A stretch of DNA of 64,000 nucleotides from Biomphalaria glabrata (lineage: Eukaryota; Mollusca; Gastropoda; Planorbidae), in NCBI RefSeq assembly GCF_947242115.1, contig NC_074726.1, positions 5,573,951 through 5,637,950 on the forward strand, given 5' to 3'. Under the pieces are notes generated by a model. That model was not told the DNA's origin, did not search any database, and saw nothing but the letters and a program-made list of their open reading frames with translations. How positions within the stretch are numbered: position 1 is the stretch's first letter; each line of letters begins with the position of its first letter. Below, piece by piece: positions 44,986 through 55,689 of this stretch. The position numbers and the translations under genes are program-made.

Positions 44986-45625
44986 ATAGGAAGTACAAGC
45001 TAGTCTTACTATCAATATAGTTAAATGATAGTCCTAACTATCTATGGGAGGTAGATCATAGACCTACTATCTATAGGAGGTAGATGATAGTCTTTTCTAT
45101 CTATGGGAGGTACATGCTAGTCCTTACTATCAATAGAGTCAAATGATAGAACTAACTATCTATGGTAGGTAGATCATGGGACCTTAATATCTATAGGAAT
45201 TAGATGATAGTCTTTTCTATCTATGAGAGGCACATGCTAGTCCTTACTATCAATAGAGTAAAATGATAGACCTAACTATCTATGGGAGGTAGATCATAGA
45301 CCTTACTATCTATAGGAGTTAGATGATAGTCATTTCTATCTATGGGAGGTACATGCTAATCCTTACTATCATTAGAGTCAAATGATAGACCTAACTATCT
45401 ATGGGAGGTAGATGATAGTCTTTTCTATCTATCAGAGGTAATAGATAAACCTTACTTTCTATAGGAGGTAAATGATAAACCTTATTATCTATAATAGGTA
45501 AATGATAAACCTTACTATACTATCTTTATGATTTAAATGATAGACCTTACTATCTCTGGAAGGAAAACACTAGAACTAACTATCTATGGGAGGCTGATGA
45601 TAGACGTTACTATCTATAAAGTTGA
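44986..45625. repeat. 30-bp minisatellite with about 119-bp higher-order unit
   Basis: About 20 units around ACTATCTATGGGAGGTAGAT and GATAGACCTT. Four variant 30-mers repeat together as a block of about 119 bp at least three times between 45090 and 45420, after which the order breaks down. The monomers are degenerate repeats of each other, with no unique spacers. Confidence 0.9.
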
Positions 45626-46089
45626 AATGACTGGCTGCCAAACTTTAGGTTCAGAGCTTTTTTTTTGGTTCTTAGGGACCAGAGTTGACGAGACCCAAAC
45701 ATTATTGAAAAGTGATGGTACCACATCCGTTATTTAAGTCATAGAATTTTACAATTCTTATTAGTCTACAATGACAAGGTTTCTTAGTGATTCTCAAGCT
45801 TGTAGATTGCAAAAATGCTTTAAAGAATTAGTTTCTCTATTTCTTCTATACCCTTCCATCATACGAAAAATCGCTTTATTATTATCGAAATTCGAACTGT
45901 CTTCTTGATAGTACCCGAGTTTGAAACCCGCACGCAATAATACCCTTCCTTTGTAAAGGAGGCTACTGCTAGAAGGAACTATACAAAAATCATAACAAAT
46001 AATAAAACAAGGTAAAGTTAAATTAACGCAAGAATAAGAAGCTGTATTGTTACTACCATTTAGGCTTTTGTACAGTTCATAGCGTACAT
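45626..46089. other. Gene-free stretch
   Basis: AT-rich; the small frames show no domain. Confidence 0.35.
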
Positions 46090-46285
46090 GGGCTTCATTT
46101 GTACAAAGTTTATATCATCACTCTGACTGTCTGTCTGGTACACATTCTGTACACGTTATTTCTCCGACTTCCAAATATCGTCTCCAGTTTTCAAACTTTG
46201 CACTTCATTGTTCCTACCAAAATATGAATAAATAGAAATGTAACCAATTAGTTAATTAATTAGTGATAATTAATTAATTTTGTTA
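46090..46285 (+). repeat. Dispersed repeat with GTCT core and TTAATTAA end
   Basis: Contains TTTGTACAAAGTTTATAT, GACTGTCTGTCTGGTACA, TGTACACGTTATTTCTCCG and AATTAGTTAATTAATTAG. Reverse counterpart of 22384-22565. Confidence 0.55.
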
Positions 46286-47289
46286 TTTATCGAGAGATAT
46301 GGCTATAAATGTGGAGTTGTTCCTCTTAAATACGCTTTGTTTTTCTTTCAGCTTTTCCTTCTTTTATCGGTTGAAATCAAAACTTACAAATACAAGAGAA
46401 GAACCTAATAAAAAACCGAATAAAGATAAATTTCTGATTTCAAAAGCTAGTTACAATCGATATAGACACTTTCACCGTGTATTTCAAGCATGGAACTGGT
46501 AATGTCAATCAGGAAATTCAACAACTTAGAAGTGTTCAAGCTTCTAATTAGAATGTACGATAAGATTAACATAGTATTATTCTTAGTATTCAATGTATTT
46601 TCATTTATACTACGTCTGCTATTTATAAGAAGCGAAATGAAAACTTTTATTTATAGATTTTATGTCTGCCTATGTAAGACCAAATAATGACACCCTGGGC
46701 TGACTTTTATTTCTGCTATAGCAATAAAAAATGAGTGTACTGTATCGTGTTGTTAAAAGTTACTATGCAACAATAAGGTACAGTAACTTCAAGTAGTAAG
46801 GTGTAGGTTTATTTGTTATAGATGTGCGATACTTAGGCTGCACTGTGGTACAGTAAAAATTGTAAAAGACAATTGCCACTCGATCCAACACAACTATTGT
46901 AGATCTTCTCAAAGTGGGTGACTTCTATCCATTAAGGTAAGAACTGAACCTTTTAAAGACTTATTTATTCTTTACTCTAGCAGACTGTGTCAGCGCTGCG
47001 AGTGGAACATAACACATTTACAGGAATCAGGAAAACCAACGACTTGGCAGAGTTTAAATGATTTGATTAACAAACTTAATTATTTTCTTTCTTTTTTCTT
47101 TTTAACGACAAAACAAGTCTCTTCACCTGCTCTTCTCTGCATCTTCCGAATTTCATAATAAAAAAAAGAGAAATGATAAATTTGTACAATTACATTGTAG
47201 CCTTGATTTTTTTCCGGGAGGGGGTTATCCTGCTATTTTAAAATGTGTGTTCAAAATCCTAATTTGTGATTCTTACTTACTTATGACTT

Positions 47290-47535
47290 AGATCCTTCCG
47301 CGCAGTTCGGCGCATTGTGGGAAGCGTGGACGAGAGGCCAAGTGCGCTTTAACTTGGCTTGGCTTGGCTACCTAGTGGTTCGAGGTTCGACACCCGACTC
47401 GGGCAGAGTTGTGTTTACTGAGCGCCTAAACCAACCAACTCTGGGGGATTGGGGATTGAGATTGGACCAGAAGCGCTCTGAGCATGCTATAAGCATGAAA
47501 GTAGCGCTATATAAAAGCTATAATAATAATATTAT
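47290..47535 (+). mobile_element. tRNA-headed SINE, family C
   Basis: The B-box-like GAGGTTCGACACC follows a GGCCAAG/TTGGC head. The body ends AAAGTAGCGCTATATAAAAG and a (TAA)n-type tail, as in SINEs that borrow an RTE-like LINE 3' end. Only one copy is in the window. Confidence 0.6.
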
Positions 47536-47584
47536 AATAATAATTTTGTGGCAAGGTGCCTTCTCAATAATATGTCACTGAAAA

Positions 47585-47900
47585 CAATGTCTGAAAACTC
47601 TTCCCATCTGGTGTCCAGTGCTCTGAGGACCTCCATGAAAGTGTGGCGCCAAGTGTTAAATATATTATATAGGAAGTGCCTGTTTGCATATGCCTCGTAA
47701 TGGCCTCCATGTCATCGCAACTCTTAGTATGTGTAATTCATTTTGTCGGAGAACATGTCCCGCAAACCTCATGCGAAGCTCTGTCACAACTCCCAGTTCA
47801 GCATAGTATTTCCTAGATTATAACTGACTCCTAAAATCCGTCTTAGCCATCTTTGTTGAGCCACATTTAGTCTTTTTTCAATTTCGGCAGATTCAGTTCA
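47585..47900 (-). mobile_element. LINE relic (after the RT core)
   Basis: On the minus strand it reads EIEKRLNVAQQRWLRRILGV near the start, and YNIFNTWRHTFMEVLRALDT with RWEE further on, with stops between. The order matches the C-terminal part of a LINE polyprotein. It is a dead fragment. Confidence 0.72.
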
Positions 47901-48334
47901 CTTTATTAATGGAGTCCAGCGAGACACACATTTCTAACCTCTCTTGGCTACGCTCTTGGAATTTGGTGACTGTAGTTTGATTTACATTTTGTATGGAAAT
48001 GGGAAGTTTTATCGTCAAAATAATCTTTTGGGAGGGTGGGGGTTAAACTAAAAAACTACTTCAAGTGATTTTTATCTAGACTGTACAGTTTATTATTGCG
48101 GTGTTTACAAATGACCAAAATACATAAATTATATTTTTGTTAAAGTTTCGATCATGTTTTAGATTTTCTATCTGAGAAAAAGTTTCGATCTTATAGAAAG
48201 ATTTCTTTTCAGCTTAAAAAAAAGTAACAGTAAAAAAAAATACAATATAACAAAAAGAGGGGGCCCACGTCTGATCCCTGTCGGATCCGCCTATTCGCAA
48301 GAAATATTGAAGACGTGATTTTGTATTGATAGTC

Positions 48335-48399
48335 CAAAGTAATAATGTTTCAATAATGTTTCAATAATGTTTCAATAATGTTTCAATAATGTTTCAAAG
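48335..48399. repeat. 11-bp tandem repeat
   Basis: TTTCAATAATG is repeated about five times. Confidence 0.85.
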
Positions 48400-48436
48400 C
48401 TTAATTTGCAGTTGAAAAAAAAATTTGTTTTTTTTT

Positions 48437-48603
48437 TCCTGTAAAATGTTTTACATGTATCGAACGTTCCTTCAAAGTTAAAGATAATTTACTTCCTTGT
48501 CTAAACCTCCCACTGGACTATGGGGGATGGCAGCGAGCAGGGTATAAACCCGGGACTGTCGGGATAATCAGTCTAGCACATTAACCACACGACCAGGCAT
48601 TAC
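48437..48603 (-). mobile_element. tRNA-headed SINE, family B (minus)
   Basis: TGTAAAATGTTTTACATGTA starts the reversed tail, and GGTATAAACCCGGGAC is the reversed B-box region, with ACACGACCAGGCA at the tRNA-like end. It is diverged from the two plus copies. Confidence 0.72.
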
Positions 48604-48877
48604 TGTTAACTTAATAACAAACTGGTTACAATCTAATGGCCTATTATTTATGAAGAAATATATTACACATGACATCTACCCGATATGCACTTGTCTAGAA
48701 ATGGGGTTTCTAGGGGTACTTTCATTTATCTTTTAATCCCACTATTAAAGAAATGTGTGTAATGAAATGCTTTGTTTTGATTTAATCAATGTTATATATG
48801 CCTGTAATACTAATTATAAAGTATATACCCTATGTTTTCTTTTAGTTTCAGTATGAATTAGGTACTTTACTATCAAA

Positions 48878-49237
48878 ATGGCGGAGCAAGATGATCTCAC
48901 TAAACTAACGAGACACACAATTACCATCAAAGTGAGTAGACTAGTCCATTGGCATCATTTTGGTTTAGGTCCTCTATGAGAATTTCATGAGGATTTTAGT
49001 CACAGTAAACTGACATGTTTAGACTTACATTTTCTGAAACATTTCAAAGATAAACTTTAAGCAAGAAATTCAGCAGTAGAAAAGAAAAAATCGCGATCTA
49101 AACAAAAAAAAAATAAAGGGAGTGGTGGGTGTTATGTACTAGCGAATCCAGAACTTTGGAGTGGGAGGGGCAGTTTTTTTCCAAACCATAATCCTAACGC
49201 CCAGTAAACCCTAACCCTAAGCATAAACGCGCGTACA

Positions 49238-49321
<84 letters not shown>

Positions 49322-52300
49322 ACGTGTGTTTAAAAAAATGAGTGTTTTTCAACTTTCGGCAAAAAAAATGTTATGTTGAGACCTCTTGACAGCAAGGGAG
49401 TCTGGGGGAGCGCTGTAAGCTCCCGTAGTGGGGATATGGGAGAAGCCCCGACCTCAAAATCGTTTTTTTTTTTGCATTTCTTCACTGCAGAAACGCATTC
49501 TCATTATTCATCCTATTACGATAGGACCTTTTGAATAATGTTTTACATGAAAAATATTCTTATATTTTTTTACAGGCTCTTACTACATCGCAAATACAAC
49601 CGATTTGTTCTTGAAAAGATAAAGATAATCAACAGATTTAGATTAAGACTTTGAGAAACGCCGCCGAAAAAACATTTATTCGAAAAATAAAAAATATTTT
49701 TTTTAAAAAAAAGCTTATTTGTAAGTGCTACATTTTGTTCAATAGGCATGTTTGTAACTTTGTTTTGTTACAGAACTATAATTCAAAGCTCTAAAAAAAA
49801 AATTCGGAAGTGGGAGGAGAAATTAAGTGGACCAATTAGATTTTACTCTAAATTTGTTTGCATGTTAGTATTCAATCACAAATTGTGAATTATTGTCCCA
49901 AATTTTGTTTATGTAACAGAAAAGTATCAGATGAGTAAAGGCTGAAAACGATGACTAGGAAACAGATATTTGGGTTCAGGACACATCTCAATTGTTACTC
50001 TTATAATGAAACATTTCATATGAATTCTAAATTTTCCAAAACAAAGTTTTTTCTTAAAATAACTAAGATAAATTCGTATAAATTTACATAAACTCTATCG
50101 CAACATTTGACTTTTCTGTTTTAAAACGTCATCTTTTCATCTGGAAAGGCGAAGGGCGGTAGAGTGAAAACGATTAATCCTCGCTCTTTTTTATAATTTC
50201 TGCTAATCATTGCATTTGCCATTGAAGAATAGGGGGTGGGGCGACTCGATATAAGAATTTAATTTAATAGCATATATAAATGGTATTAGTGACAATTTTT
50301 TCTTTTTTTACATTTTGTAATTTCTTAACTAAAATACAAAAAGTAAAAAGTATTGGTTTGTCCGTTGGGCGGAAGGCGACTGCCTGTATCGCCCCTCCCA
50401 CCTGGTACAACCCTTATTCATTTTTATATTTGCTAATGATAAATTTGAGATCAGAGTCTGTATGCGACATAAAATACATATGGGTTAAAGCACGAATATG
50501 TAGCTTATATTATATAGATATTCAACAAATTTTGTTCAAAAACTATTATTTCTCCGTAAAAATAGGACCGCCCCCCCATTCAGAGGGCAAGAGTGAGGAG
50601 GGCAGCAGAAGCAATCGCCCCCCCCCTCCCATCTTACTGAATTGTCTAAGATACCAGAAGTGTAGCGACATAATATAAAAATTATATTGTAATTCAACTA
50701 ATGTTGTTCACAAACTATGATTTCTAATTAAAATCGCCCATATCGCCCCCCCCCGGAACCGCCAGTGGTGTTATGGAGTGTGTGTGTGTTTATATGGTGA
50801 TGGTGGGAAGAGGTTAGAGATTGGTTGTGAATGTTGCAACATTAGTGTTACTGTCGTCACATCGCCTTACCCAGGGGAGACGACTCCAGAACGTGAACTG
50901 AAAGGTTGTGTTATTGTAGTGAGTTAGATTTTGGTATCATGACTAAAGTCTACTACATTTATTTCATTGTATCACAAGTTGATTTTTTTCTATATTATAA
51001 ATAAAGTTCCATTTAGTTTTGTTCACAAAAGGAAGTTATTCAAGTTAATTTAAAGTAAAGAAATATTACGCCTACGACGGTCTTGTTGTCTACCAGCAGT
51101 TTGGTGCTACAAGTCTACATCCGATAACAATATGAGGGTTGGTGGTCTGTGTATTGATTGACATTTAGTTTATAGGATGTGTGTAGGTGTAGCATTGGTG
51201 TGCAATGTGCACAGACCTGAGACTTAATGACTACCATGAATGGAGCTACAACGTAATGATCAGTTACAATATAAAAGAGTTACTGAAAACGTACCATTGA
51301 TGCAAGATCAATAATAATATACTGAACATCAACCCCCTCAACTCAATACAACATATAGAAACTACTACAAATAAGACTAGATAAGATAGTTAACATAACT
51401 TTTATTGATCCAATCAAATGGAAATTCGGTTTGACTACAATTGACAACCTCAGCGTAACTACTGTACAATAACGAATAGAGAAGTGAGATTTATAACACA
51501 CGAATTTGATTAGTGTAACGCCATTATTAAAATCACCCAATTTAGAGACAATATCAAAAAATGCATGCTTAAAATTGTTTATATGCTTTTAAGATTAAAT
51601 AGCTAACAAATACTTTTTATTTGGTTTACCTATAAGCTTCCTTTATTATGAAATATCTTTTGACTAACTTTTTTAGATGAATTAAAATATTTAATTGATG
51701 ATTACTAACTATGACCTCCTTCGGTTGCAAAGCAATTAAGGATCATTACATAGAAATGATGATGAATACCTGGGCATTAGGTATGGTAGGGACGATGTCA
51801 CCCTCAACTCATTTCTCCCCTGTCCATTTTTTTTTATTAGTGTTTATAATAAAAGTTAATAAATTGATAATCTAATTTGTTTGTACACTTTTCACTTACA
51901 GAGGCCAATTAAAGAGATCGATCTCCTGCTGGTTGGTAAAACTGGTCATGGGAAAAGTTCCACAGGTAATACCATACTTGGAAGGAATGTGTTTGAAACC
52001 TCGAGCAATACGACATCTTTGACCAAGACACCTGTCTATGACGTGAGCAGGTACCGAAACTACGTCATCAAAGTCATGGACACGCCTGGTGTTATGGATA
52101 CTTCAGAAATACAAGACTCAATAGCGGCCTCACAGCTTGTCATGGACCAAATGAAAGATGCTGTTATTTTGAATCCAAGAGGTTACCATGCCTTCTTGCT
52201 TGTCTATAAATTCGGTATTAGATTCACGAAAGAAGAATTTGAGTCAGTCAGATTGCTAAAACAAATATTCGGGGAAAGTTTTGTGCAAAGATTTTGCATT

Positions 52301-53362
52301 GTTATTGTAACTTGCGGTGACCATTTTCGAACAGAATGTAAACTAAAAGGCTTAAGTTTTAAGAGATGGAGGACTGACCAGCAAGGTTATTTTAAAGAGC
52401 TAAGACTCGAATGTCAAGATCGGGTCATTCTCTTTGACAATTCCTCTCAGCGTGATGCAAAAACACATAACAAACAAATGAAAAAGCTTTTAAAATGTGT
52501 AGAACATTTAAACAATGACGGCAATCGCTACACTGACAAGCATTTTCATAAAGCCCAAAAAAGTCGTGACTTTTTACTGAAGGAGACTCAAATGGAGAAG
52601 ATTGATCGAGGATTGGAAGAAGTCAGCGTTATATTGGGCCTGTACAAGTCAATAACTGACTATGGCCAGAAGGATCGCAGAGAAAATTTTCAAGAAATCT
52701 GCGATGATTGTGAAACCATATCTCAGCAATTTTCAGAGAACGAAGTTAAATTGTCAACTGTTAAAGATTTTCTAAATCTAATTTCAGACATACAGACATC
52801 GAGCAGCAACTTCGCTCAAAAAACGGAAGATATTCAAAAGAAACTGGCCATAAATAAACAGTACCTTAAGCAAGAGTCTCAGCGAATAAAGAGCGTGTTA
52901 AATGCGTATACAACAGTTACAACTATTGGTAAAGTCGAAGGCGTTAACGAAAAAAATTTGGTTAGTTTTACTACGAGAAGTGAAAAGGTGGATGGGGCAT
53001 CAAATGTCAATGAGGGGGATCAAGTCTTGGAAGACGATGGACAAATTGAGTCAGAGGTTAAAGGTGAAAGCGATGATTGTATCTCGAATTTAGAGGAGGT
53101 AACTCTAAGAAATAAAAGCAGCACAATAAGCAGAAAGCGGGAAGATGAATCTAAAGTGCTAAAAGATGAAGTTATTAAGCAATTTGAGCCTGACGGTGTC
53201 ATGCAACGACTGATAGCTGATGAGAGAGAACTACAGAAGCAGCTGAAAGACATTGATTCTGAGATTGCGGTGGAGTTACGAAAACATTGGAACAGCCACA
53301 AATTAATTCAAGACAAATGTGACAGCCTTTTGGTGTCCAGGAGTGCATGTCAAATAATATGA
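48878..53362 (+). CDS. GIMAP/AIG1-type GTPase, gene E
   Basis: Exon 1 is 48878-48931 (18 codons, MAEQDDLTKL...) with donor GTGAGT. It is preceded by an acceptor (TTTCTTTTAGTTTCAG, ending 48851) and a 26-base leader, so a 5' UTR exon must lie upstream. Intron 48932-51901; exon 2 is 51902-53362 after TTTTCACTTACAG. Phase 0, total 504 residues. P-loop GKTGHGKS at 30-37, DTPG at 78-81, TCGD at 155-158, then coiled coil, an acidic linker (about 345-430) and a final helix. It ends in CQII, CaaX-like. Exon 2 starts RPIKEIDLLLVGK, very like [13 protein letters not shown] in gene D, so D and E are tandem duplicates. The long intron holds a repeat copy (49380-50345) and a TA/TG microsatellite. Confidence 0.93.
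49238..49322. repeat. (TA)n(TG)n microsatellite
   Basis: About 65 bases of TA followed by TG, in the intron of gene E. Confidence 0.95.
49380..50345 (-). repeat. Interspersed repeat, copy 2 (inverted)
   Basis: Reverse counterpart of 1045-1700. It has GGGGTGGGGCGACTCGATA at 50230-50248, CGAAGGGCGGTAGAGTG near 50148, and AAACGCATTCTCATTATTCA at 49492-49511. It ends in only one partial minisatellite-like unit (49420-49510) where copy 1 has a long array. More GC-rich duplicated pieces (50350-50770, CGCCCCCCCC) follow on its right. Confidence 0.72.
51388..51490 (+). repeat. Dispersed repeat fragment (TTTATTGATCCA type)
   Basis: Second copy of the segment at 9796-9877, in the same orientation, within the intron of gene E. 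Confidence 0.5.
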
Positions 53363-54489
53363 GTTGTAAAAAAAGAACACTCTCTTACATTAATTACATT
53401 TTTCCAGACCTCTGTTTTTTTGTTTATTTTGTAATTATTTTTTAATTTAGAAATCAACATTCTAAGGCTTAATAGCTTAGAAAAATATAATGAAACGTTA
53501 TGAAACGATTGCATTATTTTTGTTTACATACTTTATAATACGCATGTATACTCTATTACAGTATTTTTAGAACCATTATTCATTAATTTACAATGTATGT
53601 TTGCATTAGATTTTAAGACTACAAATTTGTTGTTGTTGTTTTTTATGAAAAATATAAATTCTTAATTCTAACTCTATCATTACCTATTTTTTCATAAAAT
53701 TAATAATTTATCATTTTAAAAACCACTGCACTGTTATCTCTATATTGAAAAAGTATGTTCAGACAGAACTGTGACGTGGCAATGAACTATTGGCATAAAC
53801 AGCCCAGAGGTTGTGTCGTTGCAGGTCAGTGTTCAGGCCTTGTATAACGAATTGTTTCCTTTGGATATATCAGCGTCGTGGATGACTTAATCTTGGGTGG
53901 GGCTGCTGTTCTGGTCATAGTTAATGCCTAGACATTCATCTCATCTCTGGGAGGTTAACAATACTCGCTCCGTGACTAACGAAAGTCATAGGGTAATATA
54001 ACGTCGAAGATTCCTGTACCATCAGTTAATAAAAAGAAAAACACAAACCACCAGATCATACGAAATAAAATATTTATTGACATCAGTTATGTAACATGAC
54101 ATCACAGGTTTTGGCAATACTTGAAACAAAGAGTAATTTTATGTTCACAGTAACTTTTTTCACATAGTTACACTGGAGAAAAAGTTGTATTGGGATAATA
54201 AGGGTATATAAAAATGTACATCAAAGTTTCTGACAGGAGTAATAACCCATGTGAAGGGGAGAGAATAGAGGTGGAAAGGTCACGTTGACAAATGTTTTTA
54301 AACTTATTTAGGTAGTGATGGCCAGAACAAGGGAGAGTATTCAAACATTTGATAAACATGACGGCAACTATAACTTAATTTCATTAGTTCATAGACAGAT
54401 GATGCAGTACATATAACAAACACCTGCTCTCTAATGAACTCTGAGCTAATTGTTAAAGTAGTGATGGTCATAATTGTGAAATACAAAAT
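53363..54489. other. 3' flank of gene E, no gene seen
   Basis: AT-rich. 53760-53850 matches one arm of the palindromic MITE at 36538-36690 (TGACGTGGCAATGAACTATTGG, then TTGCAGGTCAGTGTTCAGGCC in shortened form). No other feature recognised. Confidence 0.4.
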
Positions 54490-54492
54490 AAG

Positions 54493-54737
54493 GGCCGGCG
54501 TTAGATAATTGGAGGCCTATGGCGAAGAGAATTTGGTGGTCCCAGATGAAATAAAAAACTTTTAAAAATAAAAAAAACTAAAATTACGCATTTTATTAAA
54601 AACCTAGTGCTCTCCAACAATATCACTGGGGACAAAGTTTCGCTATTTCTTAACTAAAAACATTGGCCCGCTCGAGGCCTCCACCAATCGGGGCCGTAGG
54701 CGGCAGATTAGTTTGTCTATGCCTAAGACCTGCCTTG
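54493..54737. mobile_element. Non-autonomous DNA element (GGGCCGG type)
   Basis: Starts AGGGCCGGCGTTAGATAATT with GGAGGCCTATGG, and ends CTAAGACCTGCCTTGACA. A relative at 63123-63433 has CAGGGCCGGTTTTAAG and ends CCGCCTGCCTTGAC. Hence a small dispersed family; the superfamily is not shown by target duplications. Confidence 0.45.
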
Positions 54738-54889
54738 ACATAATGGCCTTTCTGCGTTGAACGCCGATAAGTTATTTCTGGTTCGTCGCTCCAGTAGGTT
54801 TTTGTGTTTGATCTGTTAGTACTGCTGCCGCCTCCCTTCTTCAAAGACTGATTGCAGCACTTTTTTTCTTTTTTTTTTAACTGTAAACT

Positions 54890-55340
54890 GTCAGAAAGAG
54901 TTGAGCCAATAGGCTATTGAAACTCTGGGCCAACAAAGCGTACAAGAGCTCCCTCTCACTGGCCTGATTGTACAGAGTGTTCTGTCTGGAAGAGGGCCTT
55001 ACTAATGTCTATTTTCATATTATCATTACCAGCGAACCAGCGACTAGGATATTTCGGGCTCTCGGACTAGAGAAGGCTACCTCTGCCATCATCCCCTTCT
55101 ATATACCAGGCTAACCGTGCAGGGCTCGCCATTTTGGAAACGGTCCCTTGAGGAACGGCGCTGGATAGTTGACATGGTAGTTGGAGCTCTTTTACTATTG
55201 CATGGTGCAATGGGAACACTCTCACACCCCTTTGGTACTCCCACGGGAGTTTCGTTTCACTACCCGTTCGGCCGAATATTTTCCTGATACGACCGTGTCC
55301 ACCCGGGCGCCACTATGAGGCAGAGTAGCATACCCGGGCT
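54890..55340. repeat. Uninterrupted copy of the repeat split at 36901
   Basis: Contains GTGTTCTGTCTGGAAGAGGG, TGCAATGGGAACACTCTCAC, CCACCCGGGCGCCACTATGA and GGCAGAGTAGCATACCCGGG. It corresponds to the two halves at 36691-36900 and 37676-37880. Confidence 0.65.
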
Positions 55341-55481
55341 TTTTTTTTTTATAAACTTTTGTAAAGAAATACCAAGTACTAGGCTGCTGTTGTAAGCGCA
55401 ATTTTTCAACATTTTTTTTAAGATGTTATGATCAACACCTGTTCTTCTTTGGCTTCACACCATCTGGTCGCCTTATGGGGC

Positions 55482-55681
55482 CAGCGGTTCTCAACCTTTT
55501 AAGCTTGGCGACAACTTTTTACATTCCTTCACTTTGCCTTGACCCCCGCAACACCCTCACACACACACAACAACAGAAGAATAGACACAAACAATCCATA
55601 TTTTCGATGGTCTTAGGCGAACCCTGGCAAATCGTCAATCGACCCCCAAAGGGGTCGCGATCCACAGGCTTAGAACCCCTG
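55482..55681 (-). mobile_element. hAT MITE with (CA)n core, third copy
   Basis: Ends CAGCGGTTCTCAACC and TTAGAACCCCTG. Flanks CCTTATGG (55471-55478) and CCTTATGC (55682-55689) suggest the 8-bp duplication, with three extra bases at the left. Confidence 0.85.
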
Positions 55682-55689
55682 CCTTATGC

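Noticed and set aside
44986-45625. Regular about 30-bp periodicity that could suggest a CRISPR array
   Set aside because: The units are degenerate copies of each other with no unique spacers, and the genomic context is eukaryotic.
46299-46687. Two overlapping short frames that look like small hydrophobic proteins
   Set aside because: They overlap each other in different frames, have AT-driven composition and no family match.
51881-51901. Seven residues before the P-loop exon of gene E
   Set aside because: They are read-through of the polypyrimidine tract and acceptor (TTTTCACTTACAG).
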